Part shown: positions 1-11,200 of the stretch, one piece after another
Layout of the letters: each line of letters starts with the position of its first letter
How positions within the stretch are numbered: position 1 is the stretch's first letter
DNA from: Anastrepha obliqua
Taxonomy: Eukaryota > Arthropoda > Insecta > Diptera > Tephritidae
DNA length: 64,000 nucleotides
NCBI RefSeq assembly: GCF_027943255.1
Contig: NC_072893.1
Coordinates: forward strand, 85,877,784 to 85,941,783
Direction: 5' to 3'
Position numbers and translations under genes: made by a program
Notes under the pieces: model-generated
The model's input: only the letters and a program-made list of their open reading frames with translations
Databases searched by the model: none
Told to the model about the DNA's origin: nothing

Positions 1-3000
1 TTACCAATACTGATTGGGAGAGTTTGGAACCCTGTTTAGGTGTGGCCAACAGTGAGGACATATCGGCTAATACCAGTGAGAATGTTTGGCGTCTTATAAA
101 AATTGTAATATATTTCTGAACACAACGAAAAAACCATAAAAAACTCATTTTTGTTGAATTTCTCATTTCCAAGGCTTTTGATGGTGTAGAAAATGTGCCG
201 CCAGAGGTCTATGGCAAAATTCGTTTGGTGCTTAAAGCCATCACTGTCGAGGAGTTACATAACATTAGCATGTCACGCGTGGAGATAGTGGAGGCGTTTG
301 GTGGTGTGCAAGGGTTGAGTAGCAATATGAGTAATGGATTTACCGATGCACAAATGAAATTGATTGCCAGCAAAGTGCGTAACGAGTGGCTGGGCAAGGA
401 ACCGGAAACATATTCGGAATATGATCTCATATCGATGGGTGAAATTATATGCCATTTGAATGAAAGCGATATTGAGAACATACATGCGGACGCTTTTAAG
501 TAAGTAGAGAGTAAAATAATATAGTTTGCCAAATTTTTAAACTTTTTTGAATTTCCGACTTCCACTATGCATGCACATCTACACATAAAGTGACGATCAA
601 AATAATAGCAGCCCCGCATATTGCCAACGAATGGGCGTCAATAACCTAAGTAATTTCACATATAAATCACGAAAAATTACATATCACAGAAAACTGTTAA
701 TGCATTTTTTCAATATTGGACAATATACTCCGTGCGTTGCGGGAAAAATTTCTTACCTTCCATAATTATTTTCTTTGGTTTTCGCCCATTTCCTCAAAAA
801 CATGTACTTTTTGTGGCTTTGATACTTTTTTATATGCGTCCGATCCCCCAACATTCTGCCCCTTACATAGTAAAGGATGATCAATTTATAGGTATCGGGT
901 TTTAAATTGAAATAAAACAACGAAAGTTCAAATTTTTTGGCTAATTTTTATTTTTTTTTTTTTTGTGTAGAACCATTCATGATATTTATTTTTTAAAGAT
1001 AGTCCTTTCCAAATGTTGGCCGCAACTGAGCCGTAATTCGACCATCCAATTTGGAATGTCTCGCTGGAGAAAAAAAAATTTGAATAGGTCGAGCCAAGGA
1101 GTACCAAGATATTTAGTGGCTCCTAAAACACTCAGGCTAAAAGGCTCATTGTATTTAGAGCTCTGGAAAGAGGGTAGATAGTCAAGGAGGAAACGAGAAA
1201 AGTATCAGAGAAAGAGATAGTAAAGAATATAGACAGAGGCAAAGGTACTTAGTCCTGTGAGAATTCTTTGACAAATCTGTATATAGCCTCCAATTTTAGA
1301 GAACGAATACTACTTATTCTCACGACATCGGAGCACAAAACTCGTAGCCTTGCTCTAGCAAAGGTAAGGCACTCACAGAGAAAGAGCTCAGTGCAATCCG
1401 CCTCCTCCAAGCAAGACAGACGCATCGGGTCCTCAATGATTCTAATGGTAGTCATATGCTGACCCTATGGATTGTGTCCTCTAATAATACCGATCATTAA
1501 CCGAAGGTCTTTCCTTCCAAGCTTTAGTAGAAAGTTTGACAGTTTTCTGTTCGGACTTTTCCCAAAACACTTATAGCTAATCCAATTCATGATTCCTGCG
1601 GAACTGATTCGTCTTATTGGCTCTGGCCCATGTGGCTGAACAGCTGATCCACGGTTGGCCAATTCATCGGCAATTTTGTTTCTTTGAACACCGGAGTGTC
1701 CTAGAACCAATGCAAGTACAAACCTGTTCTGTCTTGCGACAGAATTAAGCTTCTTTTTACATTCTTGGATAATCTTTGAGGTTTGCTTCGCTTTCTCCAG
1801 GGCCGTCTGTGCTGCCTGACTATCACTGAAAACTCCAATCTGTTCCCCGCTCCATCTCCTCTCGATTATTCATTTGGCTACTTTCAGGATGGCAAAAATT
1901 TCCGTTTGGAAAACAGTTGTCATTTTCCCCATAGAATAGTGATACTTAATACTATCGTTTAAGTACCATCCGGCTCCCGACTTTATTTCATTCTTAGACC
2001 TATCGGTAAAGAAAATATCACGCAATGGAAATCTGACATCAAATTTCCTTCCAAAGGAATCTGTGGGTATCAGGTCGTCTTTAGGTGCCAAAAACAGTGG
2101 ATACTGCTCAGATAGCAACTTAAAGATTTCTCTGTATCCTGAAGTTCCGCCTTCGTGCCAGAGACCATATTTATGGATTCTACATATTGCTTTTATTGCT
2201 TCCTATTGTATCTTAAGATATGTCTGTTATCGCTGGAGTACTTCGGTCGGTGCCTCGTGAATAACTTTAGTAATTTTGGCTTCCAATGCCTCAATCGAAG
2301 CTGGTTTCTACACAAAGCATTTAGACTTTACATACCCCACAAATAAAATTCCAAAGGTGTGATACCACATGATCTTGGAGGCCAATGACACTGGTCCGAG
2401 ACGAAAGATATATTGTTTACCGAAATTACGACACAGTAAATCCATTGTTTCACGGGCTGTATGGAAGTAGCGTCGTCTTAGTTGAACCACATGCTTCAAT
2501 TTCCGGCATCAAAAATTTATTTATCCTGGCGTCATAGCGTTCGCCATTCACAGTTACATTGGCGCTAGTTCGTCTTTGAAGAAATAAGAGCCAATGATTC
2601 CTCCAGCCCATAGGCCGCACCTACGGTTGTTTTCAATACATGTATGTAATGGCTTTGGGTTGCTCCTCAGCCCAAATACGGCAATTTTGCTTCAGCTATT
2701 TAGCCAAAAATGGGTCTCACAGAGCGTTCATTTCCTGAGTACAATTTTATGATTTGTAAACGTTGTTGAGGCGTAAGGCTTTCCATGATGAAATGTCCAT
2801 GAATAATGAAAAAAATTATGTATTTAGTTTGACAGTTGTCGTGCGTGATCTGTCAAAAAACCCATATTAGAAAAAGTGCTTCTAATCTGATCAGCTTTTA
2901 CATATAATATAATATATGTATTATGAATCTTGTTGTAGACAACAACATATACATATTTATACATATAAGTATAGAAATGTTGACTATTCAGGAGGTTTTG

Positions 3001-6000
3001 TTGACACCCATCTTTTCGTCTATTTATTCATTTTTACTTATATATATATATAATTGGCGCGTACACTTCTGTTAGGTGTTTGGCCGAGCTCCTCCTCCTA
3101 TTTGTGGTATGCGTCTTGATGTTGTTCCACAAATGGAGGGACCTACAGTTTCAAGCCGACCCCGAACGGCAGATATTTTTATGAGGAGCTTTTTCATGGT
3201 AGAAATACACTCGGAGGTTTGCCATTGCCTGCCGAGGGCTGACCGCTATTAGAAAAATGTTTTTATTAATTTAGCTTTCACCGAGATTCGAACCAACGAC
3301 CTCTCTGTGAATTCCGAATGGTAATCACGCACCAACCCATTCGGCTATTTCTTTATTTATTATTAAAAAAATATTATAATACTACAGCAAAAACTTTATA
3401 ACTCAAAGTTTCAAACTGTGCACAAAATTTTAAAATATTTAACAAATGTTCATCAAATTTTTGCAGTTTTTTAGCCTATTCAATTTTGGTTTAATATTAC
3501 GCAATTTTAAAAAGACTTAAAAATCGCGTTGATTTTTTATATAATATATTACTGTTACGAATTCAGGGTTATTCCCAAATTTTATCTTAAACCAATTTGA
3601 AACAGGCCAATAATGCGATGTCATATTCACCGATTTTTCGAAAGCGTTCGATAGCGTCAGCCATAGTATCCTACTTAAAAAGCTGGGTTCAATTAGTCTT
3701 CATCCTAGCTTACTTAAGTGGCTTGCATCTTATCTAACAGATAGAACTCAATTCGTTCGTATAAATAACATAAAATCTGATGCCATCAAAATCACCTCGA
3801 ATGTGCCTCGGGCCATTATTTTTCTTAATATTTGTTAATGACACTCCAGACGTTTTCGAGACATCAGCTGACCTGAAAATTTACAGTCGGATAGAGGACG
3901 TAACTGACTGCATAAGACTTAGCAAGATTGGAAGCTTGGTGCAATGATAACTCCTTACCTCTTAATGATGGTAAATGCCAGCACATGTTCTTCAGTAGAT
4001 GCAAAGTTACGATTGATTTCGATTACCCAGTACCCTCACAAAAATTTATGAAAAGAAAGACTTGAGGGTCATATTTACATCAAAAATGTCGTTTTCTCAA
4101 CATATAGACTTTATGATTGCCTAGTCTAGATCTAAGCTTGGCTTTGTAATAAGGAGTTCCAGGATATTTCTACGCTGAAGAAATTGTATTTTTCTCCAGT
4201 GAGATCAAACCTTGAATATTGCAGCATTATTTGGGATCCATTCTGTATGGGCTCAACTTTAAGAATTTAGAAGGCTCAGAAACTTTTCACTAGATGTGCT
4301 ATTCATTTACTTCGTTGGCCTTATAGTTTGCCTGCATATAAAAGTAGATAGGTATGTTCAACAATGCATACAAATGCGCAACATACCATTTCAGAGTGAG
4401 CAGTGCGTTCAAAAATGCAAATATGGCAGTACTGCAAATGCAACGCGTTCTTAAACGTCATTTTTGTATCAAAAGTCGTGCATTATTTGCAGCAAAAATT
4501 TTCACACTGCCAATAAATACGCTAGTACAATGTCTGATGAAAAGTGGGTATTTAATTATTTATTTTAGCTTTTAATACAAAAATTGATGAAAAATACGAT
4601 ATTTAAACTTTATTTTATTATACTTTTCTTGGTTTTAGTGATTACTTTAGTACATCGGAGATAAAATTACTGCTCAGAGTCCGACTGAGCATGGAGAACG
4701 AGTTCACGTCGGGAAGGAGGAAAAAGAGCGTGATCTGGGCTAAGGTCGTAGATGAAGTAAAAAAAGTTAATAAAGATTTAAAAATAGATAGAAACATCGC
4801 CCAGCGAAAATTTTCTAATTAACTCATCACATATAAGCGAATAAAAAAAAAGAAGCAATACATCCGGTAGAGAATCAACATCATGGCTTCAAAAAAAGAC
4901 TTATTTTTGGGTATTTTCCATTTTTATATTAAACTTTTGACAAGATATGTCCTTCTTTTAAGCTTTACACGGTTTTTTCTTAAATTTAATAAAAGACTAT
5001 CGGTTTTTTCCTCATATACATCGTCCATGACCAAGCTTAGTAACAATTCCATTTTACTGCACAGCGCGTTCATAAATGCAACAAATCTATTTGCAATTTT
5101 TCAACAAATCTATCAGTTGCATGAATTGTCACATTGACAGTGCTGCCAGTGCGCAGTACTTGCAGCGCATTATAATGCGTTTCTGAACATAGCCAATGTC
5201 TTTTGTTGGCATTACCAACTTTAGAAATGCGGAGAAAAATTTCATCGCTAATATTTATAGGAGACACAGTAACGAACCATATCAAATGCCACTTCTTGCT
5301 GGAGCTAATACTTTTTAATTGTCCCACTCGTAACCTTAGTCTCAGCAATATGTTCCATTTACCTTATCACAAAACCAATTTTAGTCGAAATGAACCGCTT
5401 GCACATTGTAAAAGGCAGTCTAACCAATTATCCAATCATTTAGATATATTCTCGAACTCACGAGAGACTAATCTGTGAGATACACTATTGTTTACCATAT
5501 TTAAGCTTCAGTATTAGTAATCTATATGAGTTGTACTTTCATTGATGAAAGAATGAATAAATAAATAAATTATTGTATTATTTTTGTCTTTTGTTGACAG
5601 TGTTATACATTTTCTTCCATTTAATGAATGTTCTATTTTTTTGCAATAAATGAATTTCCACCTCAGAGCCGCTGCCGAATGGATTGGCAGTATTGAATCG
5701 TGTCCCGAAACTCAATTGCAAGCCTTTGTCAAATTAGCAATGCGGGAGGACGCCTTTGGCAAGGCTAAGGATTGGACCAAAATTGATGTATGTTAATAAA
5801 TTCGAATTAAATTTATCATTATCATTGAAGAATATTGAATAGGTTAGTCTAATTGGCAACATCATCAACGGTCTATCCCAGCCAGAATTAGCTGCTATCG
5901 ATGAGAATAAATTACAACTAAATCATTTCTATGTACAAAAGCAGCGTAAAAATGGTAAAGCTGTAAATTTCGGAGACAACACTGAATCTACTCATAAAAC

Positions 6001-6034
6001 CAACGGCTCCTTCCAAAAAAAGAACAGTCGATGA
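1..6034 (+). CDS. 3' part of a mesothelin/stereocilin-like gene (four exons, 5' end outside window)
   Basis: Exons read as 3..104, 174..499, 5667..5787 and 5843..6034 (TGA stop at 6032-6034), giving about 246 C-terminal residues. All junctions keep phase: the 69 bp intron 105..173 (donor GTAATA, acceptor TTCCAAG) is phase 0, the 5.2 kb intron 500..5666 (donor GTAAGT, acceptor CCTCAG) is phase 2, and the 55 bp intron 5788..5842 (donor GTATGT) is phase 0. The protein is a run of short amphipathic helices with LG/LS-D/E-I-type spacing (for example ISMGEIICHLNESDIENI and LIGNIINGLSQPELAAID), which resembles the superhelical repeats of mesothelin, stereocilin and otoancorin. That family call is inference. 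The last 40 residues are polar and basic, with no C-terminal hydrophobic or GPI-type signal and no membrane segment. The gene runs tail to tail with the phospholipase gene. Coding status is well supported by splice phase; function is unknown. Confidence 0.62.
500..1195. other. Start of the 5.2 kb intron, no recognised element
   Basis: AT-rich intronic DNA after the donor at 500. It has a T-run near 950-964 but no reading frame or repeat that I recognise. Confidence 0.5.
1200..2135 (-). mobile_element. 3' end of a non-LTR retrotransposon, RNase H domain, degenerate
   Basis: Read on the minus strand, this begins near 2130 and carries an RNase H-like sequence: FFTDRSKNEIKSGAGWYLN (catalytic Asp context), TTVFQTEIFAI, FSDSQAAQTALE, and LGHSGVQRNKIADELANRG near 1700. 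One in-frame TGA near 1870 replaces what should be a sense codon (probably Trp), since the same frame stays open on both sides. A frameshift near 1465 leads into the usual Cys-rich C-terminal tail (CLEEADCTELFLCEC). This layout is known for non-LTR elements with a C-terminal RNase H (I/Loa/R1-like groups); the clade was not resolved. The 5' part (endonuclease and reverse transcriptase) is absent. It lies in the long intron, antisense to the host gene. Confidence 0.75.
2215..2830 (-). mobile_element. Tc1-like transposase remnant
   Basis: The minus strand starts with an ATG at 2784-2786 and the helix-turn-helix opening MESLTPQQRLQIIKLYSGN. This is followed, after internal losses and frameshifts, by CGLWAGGIIGSYFF and the C-terminal block RRYFHTARETMDLL then KPASIEALEAKITKVIHEAP. 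These are the order and spacing of an insect Tc1/mariner-superfamily transposase with a DUF4817-type N-terminus (family name from memory). Several stops and missing segments make it non-functional. It abuts the non-LTR fragment on its left. Confidence 0.7.
3051..3348 (-). repeat. tRNA-derived SINE, copy 1 (minus)
   Basis: Near full-length minus-strand copy of the SINE described at 59837..60156. The B box reads GGTTCGAATC on the minus strand, and the tail ends ACGCGCCAATTA near 3051. The first dozen bases of the head (the GGCGGCCGCCG block) are missing. It lies in the intron of the left gene, in opposite orientation to it. Confidence 0.85.
3600..4345 (+). mobile_element. Jockey/CR1-type reverse transcriptase fragment
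   Basis: Conceptual reading across frameshifts gives FTDFSKAFDSVSHSILLKKL, SLLKWLASYLTDRTQFVRI, NVPRG with FVNDTPDVF, and AWCNDNSLPLNDGKCQHM. These are reverse transcriptase motifs typical of Jockey/CR1-like non-LTR elements: the first Asp of the active site, the PxG turn, and the LNxxKC block. The YADD box is not intact. The copy is truncated at both ends and interrupted by many stops. Confidence 0.72.
4352..5192 (+). mobile_element. Terminal-inverted-repeat element with a MADF/Myb-SANT-like exon
   Basis: Imperfect inverted ends: GTATGTTCAACAATGCAT near 4352 and, on the opposite strand, CTATGTTCAGAAACGCAT near 5192. Inside, 4639..4822 is an open segment preceded by a good splice acceptor (GGTTTTAG). 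It codes 60 residues: DYFSTSEIKLLLRVRLSMEN, then a basic linker, IWAKVVDEVKKVN and CQ-less AQRKFSN, then a stop. That pattern (acidic start, Leu-rich helix, F-x-G-K/R-R-K-K, then I-W) resembles a MADF or Myb/SANT-like DNA-binding module, which also occurs in PIF/Harbinger-type transposons. Superfamily, boundaries and target duplication are uncertain. Confidence 0.4.
5193..5666. other. End of the long intron, nothing recognised
   Basis: AT-rich DNA leading to the polypyrimidine-poor acceptor CCTCAG at 5661-5666. No supported element. Confidence 0.5.
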
Positions 6035-6067
6035 AGAGCAGAAGTAAGCCGTGTTTTGAGTTATTAG

Positions 6068-6178
6068 AATAAAAGCAACAATAACAATATTAATAACTAC
6101 AACCAAAAAATAGAAACAGCAACAAAAAATAATAATAATAATAAATGTAAAGAACAACTTATAATTTAAAGAAATAAA
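6068..6178 (+). terminator. Candidate polyadenylation signals for the left gene
   Basis: AATAAA hexamers occur at 6068-6073 and 6173-6178, 34 and 139 bases after the stop codon at 6034. In such AT-rich DNA hexamers are frequent, so position is the main support. Confidence 0.4.
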
Positions 6179-6279
6179 AAGAAATACAGATGTTAAATAA
6201 CCTGGAAAGAACAAGGATATAACTTACCGACTATATAAAACGTTACCACAATTCACGCACACAAAACTTACAATATTAA

Positions 6280-7190
6280 GACTAGAGGTGGAAGAGGCTT
6301 CATTGAAATCCAAAACTTTCACAATAACCAAATCTCAGAATTAAGGTGATCTAGAAATTTAAAAAAATTGATTTTTTTTTTTCGATATTTCGAAAGTATA
6401 GTATCTTAAGAACATACTGTGAAGTTTGTATACGGAAATTCCCAATATTATAGCTTCTACAGCCCATTAACTAGGTAGAGAGCGGTGCTGTATCTCAAAC
6501 TTTTAACTCATATACAATATCTCGAAATGACTTTTTTCGGCCTGGATTTGTCAAAAAACAAAAACTATTGAATCGAATCGTCTGCAATTTTAATATGATG
6601 TTCACAACATCAATGGCTATCGCCCGTACTAGAATCATATTATTTTTTCAATTATTTGGTATTTTTTATATTTAAAACTGAAAAAAATCCGATTTTCAAA
6701 GTGTCAAATTCAAAACCGCGCCATTTTGTGATTTTTTTTTTTATTCCAATACGGGACATAGTTGCAGTCACACTGATTAATATTTTTTTTGGTTTTTGTG
6801 TTTCACATAAAAAGAAGAGCCAAAATGGACAACATCGTCCAGGTAAAATTTTTCGGGAGCGTCAATATCAGCGTCATTTTTTAAATTAAAAAACAAATTT
6901 CATTTTTGTATGTAAAAGAAGTTAAATAAAAAGCCTAAAAAATTTAAATATTGTTTTTCATTTGTATTATTGTAAAAAAAATCCTGGAAAACCCCTACAT
7001 TTTTGAGCTCTAGGCCACTGGGACCCCTTAAGGGACCCAAATTGGGGGACATCAGAATTCGTTTTAGAGGTATGGTTCCTTCGGCAAAGTTTCTTATTTT
7101 GATCCCTAGAATATGATTTTCACAGAGCAATGGGCGATTTTTTGCCTCCCCACAAATCGACCCGGCCTAATATACATATATGTATATGCG
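6280..7190. repeat. Unclassified repeat in the intergenic gap
   Basis: Contains stretches that look like a dispersed insect repeat: on the minus strand it begins near 7180 with a GGCCGGGTCGATT-type end, then a run ending TTTGCCGAAGGAACC near 7080. It continues to a CGATATTTCGAAAG block near 6390. A similar GTGGGCCGATTTTTT start is seen at 61733. No transposase frame was found and the limits are approximate. Confidence 0.35.
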
Positions 7191-8224
7191 CAATACACTT
7201 AGGCGCGTTTTGAAATGTCCAGCAACCCATTAATAACGTGCAGATTTGTTGAGAGTTCTTTGAATATTTTACATTTTTTATAAACGAGCGTAGACTTTTG
7301 GAGTTTCTCATAGTTGCGTTTCAAATAAAATCTATTATTGATTTGTTAATTGTGTTAAATTTGAATTATGCATTTAATTTAATAAAAATAAACCTCAGAA
7401 AGTTAAAAATTGTTTTCGTTTTTTTCCCTTTTTCAAATAAGCCGACACTTATGGCACTAAGTGTATACCTATATGGGGTAAATGAAATCGAATGATTTAT
7501 CGATAAATATTTTTGTAACAATAAAAGTTTTGGTCGAACTTTGTACACAAAAATCAGCTGAACCACACTCACGCTCACTTTCTGTAAAGGGTAGAAAGTG
7601 CCACACATTCACCTCGTCAGAGTGCAACAATTTGAGACAATAACATGAAAATTTGGCAGCTCTGGTGGAAGGTGAAATGAATGTGACGTTATTGCGAGAA
7701 ACGAAAACCCTTTTAGGGAACCAAATATTGAAACAGCTCTATTTCATTTAACAACTATTATATATTTATCTTTTTATAAAGTCAAAGGTTTATTTTGCAT
7801 GAATACGAATTAATACGTGTATGTTAGTAATAATAAAATGATAAAGTTAGAAAATTAGAAAAAGTTAGACAAATTATTAGCGGTTATTTCAAATTTTTTG
7901 TAATCTATTAGTCAATATTTTCAGATTTTTTTTTAATTATATAACAACACTTACATTGGTTTACTTAAATTCATATACATCACACAACAGACGGAGTGCA
8001 GTAGTAGCTTCTCAATACACATTTGGTACAAGTATTTCTAGTTATACAAATAAATATGTAAGATAAAAAGAATCTTGTGTGCTAAGGTAGAGCTTAGATA
8101 TGATGTTTATTCGAAGAAGCCTAATTTTAAATTGTCAAAATCGCTTTGAAAGAAATATGTTTGATTTATTATTTCCACACAATAAAATGAATACAGGACA
8201 AGCCGCTTTTCAGCGCACACTTGT
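7191..8224. other. Gap between convergent genes, including the 3' UTR of the lipase gene
   Basis: AT-rich DNA without a recognised gene. Minus-strand AATAAA hexamers at 8165-8170 and 8106-8111, 55-120 bases past the lipase stop codon (8225-8227), are plausible polyadenylation signals. Confidence 0.4.
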
Positions 8225-11200
8225 TCAACGTTTCTCATTTATCGGCGATAATGTGTTGCTGTTTCGTGAGCTGGGTCGCTCTATGGTCATCGTCTGCTGC
8301 GGCACTTGACTATCCGGGCTAATACCAAGTCCTGTGTAAATCTCTTTCATTACAAAGAGGATAGTGTCCTCGGATTCCCTGTATTGCAATTGCATTTATG
8401 TATTAAAATATTTTCTTTTATAATTGCAAAAATATGTGGTGGATATATAGAAGTGTGATGAACCTACTTACCAATAGCAAACATGAGCGCCCAAGGCGAA
8501 TATGTATTCGTTGATAAATTCCAGTGGTGCTTCTTGGAGAACATAATCAATACGTTTAGAATCGTTTAATTTGCCAAGAGGAAAATCAATTTCAACCAAA
8601 TCGGAATCGGTTGATACAGAATCCGAACGGGTACGGGGTGTTTCTGTGTTGACTTGCGAGGAGCCAGCTTGTTGGTCATCGGGTAAGCTCGACTGTGTTG
8701 TTTGCTGTTGTTGTGATTGTTTCTCTGCTTCTATTTGCATGCTTAAAACCTAAAGAGAAATTGGGTGCATTGAATTTGAGTAAGAGCCTAGTAATTCGAA
8801 AGTCATTTACATATGTCCTGACATGTAAATATACTAAACATATCTGCAGCACAAACTAACTACGGAAGCTGCAATTAGTGGTGCCATACCTTAGCCATAA
8901 CCGTAACTATGCCAATCAGCTGTTCTGATCAAACGAAGGTGCCGCATCATAGCGCCATAGCCATAACCGTAGCCGTATGTATCTGTTGAATTTTGGATTT
9001 TCCCCGCAACCGTAAACAACTGTGAAATACTTGACATTTGTTTCGATATTTGTTTCGACAAATGTTTTCATTGATTCTACTTCAATATCAGCTGTTTATG
9101 GTTATGACATGACTAAACGACACATATTGTTATGTTGCGGCTATGGTTATGGTTACGACTATGGCGCAAACAATTGCAGCCTTAGTTAAACTTTACGAAA
9201 CTACGCTCTCCATACCTTATCCACTTCCTTTGTCATGTTCTCCTCAGCTTCACGTCTGTTTCGTATCGACCCACCCAAAAAGTTGACGCTATCCAACGTA
9301 TTCTTGAATGTGTCTAAGAAGCGTTGCTTCAAATCAGCACCCACACGCGTCATTGTCTCCTTCAACTCCAAATGCATACGTTTCCGTCCTTTGTGGTGTG
9401 GTATCAGTACTGGTCGTACACCACTTAAATCAGGATTAACTAGCGCCTCAATGCGATAGGCGACGGGGTCGAATGGATGGAATATATTGTAAAAACCGGC
9501 GCAAGTGGGTAAGCGAAAGTCGAGACCAAGCTTGTCAATGCCGCGTATCGTCACGAACATACCTTAGCAGAAAACAAATCGTAAATAATTTTTTGAATGT
9601 GATAATGTGAATAGTGAAAGCACTTACCAATAGGCGAGCCCAGTGCGAAGAATTTTTTCGGTTGAAAATTCAGCTGCGTATAATGTATAAAGGGCTGACC
9701 AGTGCCGGCATGGCCCATAGTATAGGTGGTGACGCTCAAATCATCGTTGTTCGTCTCCATAGGGCTTGTGCCATGCTGATCGGGGTTTTCCTGCAAACAA
9801 AAAATTCCAATATTTTAACTCTTCCGGGGATCTTCCACCTATGAGGTTTGAAAAAATCTATTTTGTTTTTGCTTTTTTCGAATCTATAAGATTTTGGAAA
9901 TGTAGCGATTGTTGTAGTTGCAGTCACAACTGCTGTAATGCATGATTTTTTCAAGTATCACGTTCGATGTGAAATTCTGGCAACCTTGACCAAAGCATAG
10001 CTTTTTAACTGTCAAAAATTTGGCTATTATTGCGCTTAAAGTGTTTTAAATCGGCATCACAAAATTTTGTTGGTCCGATTGCTTCATTTTGTTCTTTGTC
10101 ATTTTCAATAATAAATTACCGTTAATATTGAAATTATTAAGAAAAATATTTATATACATATTTTATATTTATATTTTTATTTATCTATTCAATGCAAATA
10201 AGAGTCAAGCATCGGAAAAGGATCAGCTAAGCATTTGCAACAGTGTTGCAAACCTTCGTAAGTGCTGCAATACAAGGTCGTTTGAAAAGTCTGTGCAAAT
10301 ATAAAACCTACTTTGTTTGGGGTAGACATTTTTTTATTTTCTGGCATAGTCTCTTTTTAGTCTTATAAGCCTCATCTGCTCTTCTAGTTTGTTAATCCCC
10401 TCAAAATAATAGGATTTGTCCAAGTCTGAAAAATAGCCATTCGTTTCTGCAATCACCTCCTCGTGTGCATAAACTATTTTTTTCTGCCAGCCATTAATTC
10501 AAAATGGGGAACAAAGAGTTGTCCGAGGGATCCGAGGTAACCAAGTCTGGAGAATAGGGGATGTGAAACTAGCTGAGGCTTGTGCTGGTGCCTTGTCGTG
10601 ATGGAAAAGGAAAATCAACCGACTTCTTCGATTCGAACGAATGCCAAACTCAAAGAAATATACCGATCTGGCTGAAATTCAGTGTGTGCTTTTCTAAGAG
10701 ATGTGCGAGATATGCGCCAGTAGTGCCATCACTCTGACTGTGCACAGACTTCTCAAACGACGCTTATACTGCCGCTTTTATTACGTGGCTCGAACAAGCC
10801 CATATTTTGCATCCTTGTATCTTTGAGTACGTTTTCTCGAAAGTGCTTTTGACATGACCATTCAAAAAATAATGAATAGATAAGGATGCATTTTTCAAAG
10901 AATACACAAAAAATGTGCCGTTAGCGTTTGACACAAGTTATTTTTTTCTCCTTCTAAAGAAAGTGAAAAAATTAGCTTTTTATTAGAACTACAACCATTT
11001 GACGAACTTTTTAAATTTAGTAGGGACCGTACATCTTGTATGCGCCGAATCGAATCAACGATATGACAAAACTTTTTCCAAAAGCTCCATTTTAGGTTAA
11101 AACAAAGGTCAACCCACGGACAAGAAAAAACTGCGCAGAATTAGTGTTAAAATAGTCGTTCCCACAACATTCGGTTCTACGTTACCGGTACGACCCGGAT

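Noticed and set aside
209..619. 136-codon minus-strand frame opposite the left gene
   Set aside because: It lies antisense to exon 174..499, whose splice phases fit a real gene; the frame has no domain.
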